Below are positions 1 to 9,300 of a stretch of 13,674 nucleotides of DNA, piece by piece. The stretch comes from Smittium mucronatum. Taxonomy: Eukaryota; Kickxellomycota; Harpellomycetes; Harpellales; Legeriomycetaceae. The stretch lies in the NCBI GenBank assembly GCA_001953115.1, contig LSSL01000433.1, forward strand, positions 1 to 13,674, read 5' to 3'. Position 1 is the first letter of the stretch, and the number at the start of each line of letters is the position of its first letter. The notes under the pieces are model-generated. The model saw nothing but the letters and a program-made list of their open reading frames with translations, made no database searches and was not told where the DNA came from. The position numbers were made by a program, and so were the translations under genes.

Positions 1-336
1 CTTGTTCTTTTGCAATTATTTTATATTTTTCGCTGATGGCTGAAAGTTTGTTGGCTAGAACTTTGGCCAGAATTTTTATAAATGAATACTATATAACAAT
101 GGGATTTACAACGTAAGACAATGGAATATAGCTTGTTCGTGTTTTCTGCTTCGTTTTTTCAAAAAAGGCTAAGGGAAGCAAAAATATAATGGCATATAAC
201 TTGTTCGTGTTTTCTGCTTCTTTTTTTCGAAAAAAGCTAATGGAAGCAAAATAGGTGTGTATCAACTTATAAATAATTAAATGGGATTAATTGGATATTA
301 AATAATAAAATTATAATTTAACAATAGAAGTAAAAA
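1..336. other. 3' flank of VPS13, no gene seen
   Basis: AT-rich sequence lies downstream of the VPS13 stop. It contains the 68-bp tandem repeats and otherwise no convincing gene. I see no canonical AATAAA in the gene's orientation in this stretch, so the polyadenylation site is either non-canonical or beyond the window. Confidence 0.6.
121..256. repeat. Tandem pair of 68-bp direct repeats in the VPS13 3' flank
   Basis: Copy 1 is 121-188 and copy 2 is 189-256. The first 60 bases of each align without gaps and differ at six positions by my count; the last eight bases diverge more. Each copy contains a hairpin bounded by TGCTTC and GAAGCA (147-180 and 215-248). The hairpin core in copy 2 is a perfect 14-bp palindrome, TTTTTTCGAAAAAA (222-235). 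The pair begins about 80 bp past the VPS13 stop codon on the gene's downstream side. Confidence 0.85.
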
Positions 337-3300
337 TTAAATGTTATTGCTAAGATCCTTTACAGCCTCTTTAATCTTTCCGAAAAACCATCTTTTGTTT
401 ACTTCGTCAGAAATTGGTATAAATATTCCAGGAGATAAATCCTTCCCAGCAGAATTTTCATTATCATGGATGGTTAAAGAAGAAGGAGGGCTTTGGACAG
501 AATTAACGCCAATGTTTGCATTGTTAATAGAATTTACTTGTGGATTAGCAGCTGGGTTAAAAATATTTACCGGTGAACTGTCATTAGCAGATGCATTAAA
601 TTCATTTGGTAGCTTAACGCTTATTCCCCCCGATTCCATAGTTATGACATGTAACTTGCGAATCTCCACTTCCCATTCAATAAAAGATTTTGTTAGAGAT
701 GCCTCTGATGTCATATTAGACTTAGCCCCAACAATGGTTTTACTGGTTTTGTTTCTTTTAAACATCAATAAATGTTGGTATGTAAGCAATACAACCAAAT
801 CACTGTTGGCCAATTCTAAATGTGCAAGATAATCGTCGAATGCAAATCTACCATCGCCAATTTCTCTCATCCAATTGAAACCAAGGGAGTCTCTATTTGA
901 ATAAGGCTCAATAATTTTTTGCTTATTGATGAACCTTGGTAATCTAATTCTATCAATCTCACTCGAATCAAATACAGTAGTTGTATTTCTGATTCCCTCG
1001 GTGACGTTGGACATCATATCTAGTAAGCCTACAAGTGGTTTAGCAACAACACCTATCATACCTATGCCTACACCTTTGAAAAAACCACCCATGCCATCCC
1101 TCTCAGCTCCATGAAGGGGTTGCAATACCACGCCAGCAATTCCACTAGATATCGATTTAGCAAAAGACTCAGCGCCTGTAGCTACTCCAAGTAAGGCGTG
1201 TCTTGGCCTGTTTCTAATTTTATCTAGGCGTCGCATATCTTGATATTCGGAGTCCATGGTTGCCGCGGAAAGACCTTTTCCGACAGAATCTGTAAACCTG
1301 GTAAAAGAATCGCTAAGACCATACACTGTTTTTTTGAAGAAAGAGGCTGTTCCCTTTGCTAATCCGATACCAATATCTTGAGGACGGTCGCTCATCATAA
1401 TGCCCTGATAAGGCTCATAAAATATATCGATAACTCCACTGGTAATATTGTTAAAAAGTCCAACAGGGTTACCTAGTACGTCAGCGCTACCAACGAATTT
1501 TAAAAGTTGAGACATAAATTCGTTTCTATAGAAATTAGAGAGTCTGTCAATAAGACCCTCCATACTAACTCTCATATTTTCCAAGATCAAAGCATTTAAA
1601 TAAATAGGAACCTCATTCACATTACCGACAGCCATAGTGAAAACGTTCATTGTGTATTCAATTGGATTAAGTTGGTATCCAGTAGAGTTGGGATTTTCGG
1701 TAGTATGACTTGCAGTGGATTTAACAACTCTTCCAGTTCTTAAGAAGGAGATATTCAATTTCATAGGTTGCAGCATGAGTAAATCGAAATAGAATCCATT
1801 TGATATATCCGACCTAAATGGGAGATTAGGGGTGACTCCAGATATCCGATATGCTTTAGATATTTCAAAGAGAACTTCATCCAAGTGTGTTTCATCATCG
1901 GCATTGTCTCGATAAATTTCAGGATCGAATATTGTGCCAAATGACTTAGGAGCTATTTGAATCTTGGATTTATGTTTGGGTTTAGTGTTTGGAAGCGCAA
2001 TATTACTATCAACTCTCACAATAGCATCGAAGTTGGGTGAGGAAATATTAGTTGATCCTATGTCTTTATCTTCAAAAGTTGTAAAATCGAGTATACTAAA
2101 ATCTAAAAGTGCAGTAAGAAAATCTTCGTCCAGCTCAATTGATAGTTCCTGAAGCAAAATTGAAGCAAATTTGATGTGCTGAATTTCAGGTGAATTTTCA
2201 CTAGTTCCTAAGTTGTAATTATTATTATACTTGTTGGAGTAACTATCAGAAACCCAAACGATAGCAGCTTGAAAAACGGGTTTTAAGTCGAATTGGTTAT
2301 TATCCAATGACAAATTATTTTGGTTGTTGCTTGAATAAACCTGAGCCTTGGATGAATCAGAATTACTATTTGATAAAGATGTAGGATACAATACTATAGG
2401 GTATAGGGCACCATATAACTGATTATCAATCTGAATCCATTTGATATCCAATGATATAGCTTGGGATTTGTCTGAAATTTGCACCTTGAATGAAACACCA
2501 GAAAAAGAAGCATACATAATTTCTTCGACATTTCTGCTTATCAATGATATCCCAATACCACCTTCAAGTTTAAGAGCAAGATTAAACGTGGGAATATCAA
2601 CAATTGATGTATCTCCATAAATATTTTGGGGGTTAGATATAGCATTTGAAGGTTGTTGCGTTTCAGAGTTTATAGACATTTCGACGGGGTCTGATGGTTC
2701 GAATACTGATGAAATTTTAGATTCCATCGAATCACGGTTTCCATATGATTGACGCTGGGAGATATCATTAATGGTCATAGGAATGTTGGTCTTGAGAAGA
2801 TCTTCAGGCGATAAACCTTGTGCTTGCAGATTTGATGTTAATCTTAGAACCTGTTGATTTCCCTGAGCTACTATTTCAATGTAAAGATAAATTGATTTAT
2901 TGGTACCTTTAAATAGTTTATGAGACTGGTAAGAAACTGGCATTGGAGGGCGGGTCCCTATTTCAAATAATGATACTACACGATAACTATTGCAAACCTT
3001 TAGGGTGATCGATTTGGGATCTATAGATGGATAGTCCCAAGCATAAGGCATGGAGTGATATCCAACTACAGTATACCATCTCAAAGACTCAGCATTACCA
3101 GCTTCGATTTCAGATACAAAAGAATAAGCGTTACGGGGAACTCCATCGAAATTATTCATAGTTGATGATTTGGTTTTTGAAGTAAAAAGTTCTCCAACAC
3201 CTCTAGGATCAATTAAAGAATCAGGGGCTCCAGAATGAGCATATCCACCATTGTTAACTGGTAAGCTTTGAAAAAATGATATCTCCAAGCCAGTTAAATT

Positions 3301-6300
3301 ATCTATTCTGTATGGCCATTCACCAGTCTCACGCTGTATCAAAATGAACAAAACTGCACCGTCCATAACTATGTCTACACTTAGCAAAATTGTAGTTAGT
3401 TCGATAGGTACGCTAGTAAGATTTTTAAACCCTTTGAAGTCATCGGAGACCTCTTTTTCTTTGTGCATTGGTGCTTCATAACTTGCAAGTGCTTGAGGTT
3501 TAGGTAGCCTAATATAAACCTTTCCTACATGATCCATTAAGAATGGGGAAGACCAGGCTCTGCCTCCTGAAACGGCAGTAATCTGTTTGTTCCTAACAGT
3601 TTCGCCGATAGATTCAAGCATGGAATAGACAGATTCCACGTCAATAGAAATGGTAAGTTGTGAATCAAATTCCTTTGACAAGTATTGCAATTCAGATCTT
3701 TTCCCAGGTCCAAGAGACAAGGAGTCAGAAACTCCGTATTCACGAATTAAAAGGGGTAAACCAGAATTGTTTTTCACTACATATCTAGGAGATATTAGGA
3801 CAAAAACTGAATTGCTAAATTTACTAGCTCCTGGAGTTATTTGGATTCCTAAATGAACATAACTAAATTTTTCAGAATTGGAATCATGGGCGGTTGATTG
3901 GGGTAGTACATCCGAAAACGAGTGCATGTCGGATAAAACGGGTCTAGATTTAGAAAGAAGAACCACCTCACCAGTTTGGCCAACAGTATCCAAACTGATA
4001 GGTTTACTCCACTCTGAAAGCCCACTTTGTAATATAACTCGGTTTCTGACGTCAAAGCCACCATAAGAAAACATTAAAGGCCGAATAAAATTTTCTTCAT
4101 CTGAGGAGGCCTCAATATTATCAGAATCCTCTGAGTCATAATTAACTGGATTTAATAAATTAGGTTGGTTGTTAGAACCGTTGCCATTGCCGATATTTTT
4201 CGATCGATCAGACAAAAACCTCCTAATTATATCTTTATTTAACTTTTGGTATTCTCTTTTGCAATTAATTCGAGTTTGAGCGAGGATTGTATCCTGTTCT
4301 TCTATAGTTTGTTGACCAGCAATGTCCGACGAAACTCTGAGGAAACTTTTGCTTTTTAAATATAGACTGGATTCAGTTCTATTTATTAAAACGTAAGGAG
4401 ATATTATGGACACTCGGAAGCACGCCCCATTAGTGTAATTAATCTCAGCTCGCAAAATTTTTAGAGTAAGCTTCTGCCCATTTGGATCGTAAACTATAAT
4501 TTCAGAATCAAGGGGATATTCTTCAAAGTCAAAAGAATCTATAACGGCACCACCAGACCTAATAAACTTTGCTTCAGGAACATTCATTGACATCAAGATT
4601 AAATTGGCCGGCTTTACAGAATGAACAGAAGAAATATCACCACTCGGAAGAACGTTGCTCCAATCACAATTATCTGTTTTATCGAAAATTCGGAATTGGA
4701 TTGAGTAAGGAAGTAAATTTTCTATTTCAAGAGGCGAAGATACTACCAAATCCATCAATGGAAATTTGTATGCGTTTGGGTTTTTGCTATCGAAATTTGC
4801 TGTAAAATGAAAATTGAAACTAGAAATGTAGTTATTAGAATGTTTCATAGGAGAGCAGCTAGCGATTCTTTGAGGTTTTGTGCTTAAGAAGTCTCTCCAA
4901 TATACATACCTTCTACTCCAATTATATCCAAAAATGTACTCAGGGCGTATTTTAAAAGCGTTTTGATGGCAAAGTAATAAAGGGAGAGGAAATTTATCAT
5001 TAGGCTTTATTACCATAACATCTGAAAGATCTTCACCTTTATAATTGCACATAGAGAGCTCAATCGGAATCATGGTCTTATTTTCAACAACTAATGTACT
5101 ACGCAACGTAACTATTTTTAAAAACTGATTGACATCCAAAAAAACCTCAACTGCAAGCAAATAGGTAATGCCATCAACATCTGGTGAAAGCCTGAAAATA
5201 TTAACTCCCTCACGATCCACAGATATTCTTCTAACCCATTCCCACATCCCATTTGAAAATTGAACGCCTAGTTGGTTGGAGTGAGTTTCCGAAGAGCCTT
5301 TTTGTAATCTCCAATTTTGGAAGCTCCAGGGGATGCTAGAACCATTTGAGAGAAGAACAGGGACTAAATCATCTTTCTTTCTCAAAGTAGCTCCCTCAGG
5401 TAAATCGACCCAAATGTGACAGTTTAGTCCAGTTAAGTTAGTAATCAGGTATGGATGCTTTTGACCCCTGCTAAAAACATACTGAGAGCCTTCAGGATCA
5501 GAGCTGACACTTTTAAGAGCTTTAGAGTCTGTAGTAGGAGATTTTGAATCGGGGTTTGGAGATGTTACGTTTAAAAGATCCTGCTTGACTTTTGGAACAT
5601 TCTGAGAGTTGATTTCTGACTCAGAAGATTCTTGAGAAAAACTGTAATTCATGTTAACGGATAACTTAGGGATTTTGAGGTTAGCCAGGTTTCCATCGGT
5701 AGTGCCAGAACTCGAGTTTAAATCAGGAACTTGAGTATCAGTGTTGGAGTTAATAGACACTGATTTAGACAAATTGTGGAATAGTTCAATGTCATTCGAA
5801 AAATCTGTTACCTTACTTTTAATCGACTCCATCAATACATCATGCTTAGAGTGAAGGAAAAGATCGACCAAAGCTTCAATACCAGAATGAGGAGCATTGA
5901 TCTCAATTCTAGACTTAGATCCTAGAGTTACAGTTGTTATTTGTGACGAAGGCTTATTAGAGCTTGAAGGAAGAACTCTTTCAGAATCTGGGATTTCGCA
6001 TTGTACATTTACAATAAAAGGCCAAGTTTCGATTAATTGTTCCCAATGTGAATTATGAAAGTCGAAATAGGACAAGCTTAATTTCATTCCAGAAGAAACC
6101 TCAAGTTGGGATGACCAATCCGATGCAGAAACTGAAAACTTGGATAGACTAAGATCAAGAATAGACATATCGAATCGATCATGGATAATTATAGCATGAA
6201 CACCATTTACAGTCATTATGGCCTTTTCACTATTAAGTTGTGAAGTAATGTTTTTATAATTTTTGAAACTATGTGTAGCAATTGGAGCCTCATTAGAACT

Positions 6301-9300
6301 GTTAGCATTAGCCACGGAAGGACTCTGATTACTACTTTGTGGCGATTCAGATTTTTGATTGGGTGAATTTGATTTGGAATTTCCAGGTGAAATTTCATTA
6401 TTTGATTCATCCAAACCAGAATAAGTTTTAGCCATAAGGGCGTTGAATTGGTTAACGACATTTTGAATCAAGGCAATATCATGAAGACCAATCTTTAAAA
6501 CTAATTCGCCCACTTCGAAAGTGGCATTAATAATTTCTGATGAACTGATTCCAGAACTAGGATCGGGTCTTATTCTATTAATGTTTATTTGCGCAACAAT
6601 AGATAAAGGATCCATTATGATACGCGAAGAACTTTTAATTACATCCATTCTGCATAAAACCATTCTAATATCATCGATAGTAGAACCGTAATTATTGTCC
6701 ATTGAAAAACAAATCTCTCGCACAGAAATAATAAGAGCTTCTGAAGATATTGATTTAGGATCTGCAAGCATAATGATTTCAGGTGATATGATATTGACTT
6801 TTAAAACCATTACAGGATCATTAGGGGCTGGGGCAGTAGAAGTTATTTGGTCCGAAACATGTGAGTGACCTGATCCAGTATTCAGGTCAGTAACTATAAA
6901 TGGAGATTGAAAGAAGTTCAAAACTTGAAAAACATGATCCAGCGCCAATATAATTCGAGGGTTATCTAAAGTTGCACGGACGACATTTGGTTCCCCAGGG
7001 GACATATCAACATGGGCAACAAACTGAGGAAAATCTAGAGTATTATTAATTGAGCCAGTGTTAGATTTACCTAGATCATTAATTTTAGAAACTTTGGAGT
7101 TGGCCGTGGGGTTGGAATATGGCTCATCTCTTGGTCCGACAAATTGTTTGTAGTAACTTTGTGAAGACATTCGAGTATCAAACGCCCTAACTTTACCCAC
7201 ACATAATTCAGCTATGGAGGAACCGCTGGCCTTAAGCCTGTATTTCAGATTTATTTGAGTCAAATTTAACCTGGTGAATGTGGATTTTTGAATATCTAAG
7301 GGAGAATACATGTCATTTTCAAATAATTCCAATCTGATGGTAGGAATGTCTAAAGAAAAATCTAGCAATGGAGGCATGATGGGATTTTTCTTAGGGAATT
7401 TATTTTGAGATTGATCAAAATCTTTCTTCAAACTGGGTTTATTAGAAATTTGGGTTTGATTTGGATTTTTAGATAAGTTGGAAGTAAGATTTTGACTTAT
7501 CGAGTTTTTAATTTGAGAAGAATTAAGATTAGGATCAGAAAACACGTTGTTAAATTCCGATTCCAAAACAACGTTTTCTGAGACTGGGTCAACAATGAAT
7601 GTTTCCGAAATCACTTGAATCATGTCGAGGAAAAATTTATACTGCTGATTACTCAACATAACTGAAAGCTTATCAATTGAAGAGGTGATTTTGGTATCCG
7701 GGATTATACCTTGACCGTTTCTATCCCCAATAACAATCTTAACAACAGAAAAAAAGGTCACATCCTCTAAGATACTTAAATTTTGTTCGAAGGGATCTTC
7801 AGATTGGGAAGAGTGGTAATAGAACTTTGAAAGAACATTTAGCTTATTCAAAGATATGGAGAAAGAATTAACTTCGGCTGACATAGTACTGGTTTCTGAA
7901 ACAGTCTCGAAATCATTAGTTATAGAAAGCTGACCAAGCTCAGCAACAACCATATTGGCGAATATTCTCTTGTCTTCAAGCATAACCGGCATAAGCCCAT
8001 CCTTCAAAAAGCTAATCACAGGTGCACTCATAACAATTTTAATCTTAGTTTTATAGCTCCCCTGGACAACAGTTTCAGTTATCTGGGTTGCACTTTCAGC
8101 AACATTTCTTCGGGCACTCTCAAATAACTCGTGCATTTCAGCGAATTTAGTTCCAAAATCCATGAGCTTTTGGATGGTATCTTTAACAAAAACTAAATGC
8201 ATTTCTCCAACATTAAGATTCAAAAATGAATCATAGCCTGGATAGTTTTTCCCGTCTCTAACAAAAGTTTTATAACCAAGATTTAACAATTCTTTACCGG
8301 TGATATACATTATTTTTCGATCACTAACAATTTTACTGATGTCACGGCTAATGAATAAATTTGGGTTCATATTTATGGTGTCTATTAAAGAAAACCCTCC
8401 AATCTTTGCCTCAAGATTTAATTCATCAGACATCCTAAGGGATGTTGTTCCTTCCGTTAGGGCTAAAAGAGCAATGGAATTGCCTAAATCATCGCATAAA
8501 TTTAAATCTATTCCAATTAGATTTATATTGACAGAGATTGATCTAAAGGCAGACATGATTTCAGGGCTATCTGATGATAAAGGAAGGTTATTATTCCCAA
8601 GAGGAATAATGTCAAGCATATTAGAAGCCTCTGAAATATCTTTGCTATAGACTCCAGCTAATTTTTGACCTCCAATGTTTGGATTTATATCATTTGAACT
8701 CGGAACCAAATCTAAATTAGGTTCCGTTCCGGGTTCGTTTCCAACAAAAGTATTTAGGACAAAATTATACAACTTAAGAATTGATTTACGTATTATGGTA
8801 AAGTGGATCGAAGAAATATTCATATCAACCGTTTGGCCAGATGGCTTGGATTCTAAAAGAAAGTTGGGGTGACCGATTTGTAAACGACTATAAGATATGG
8901 TAAAAAGATCAGATTGATATTGCTGATCATTGTTATTAGAATCTGAACGAAATATGTAATTACGAACTGGGGTTTCTGTATCTGATGTTGGAGCCAGTTT
9001 AGTCATAAGATCTTCAGCTTTTATTTCGTGGATAACTATACCTACGGCCATATCATATTCTCTATTCTTTATATCTATCATAAACTGGGAAATTTCAACA
9101 TTACACAACAATAAGTCATCCAAATTTTGACTATCTTGATATTCGTATATACCCACCATTAATTTGTCTACCTTAAAACAAATCATTATATTCTCTTGTT
9201 CATAGTTGATCTCCTTGGGTTTTTTTGGTTCAGAAGGAGACACAATACCCGAATTTGAAGTTTTGATAGCTTGAGGGGCTATGCCTTTAGAATCTTCTAG

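Noticed and set aside
121..256. CRISPR-like repeat array
   Set aside because: There are only two adjacent imperfect copies with no spacers, in a eukaryotic nuclear context.
341..832. 163-codon open frame on the + strand
   Set aside because: It is fully antisense to the conserved C-terminal PH-like part of VPS13 and has no recognisable domain.
8300..8650. 116-codon open frame on the + strand
   Set aside because: It lies antisense within the VPS13 groove region, where the minus-strand frame is continuous and family-like; a shadow of the real gene.
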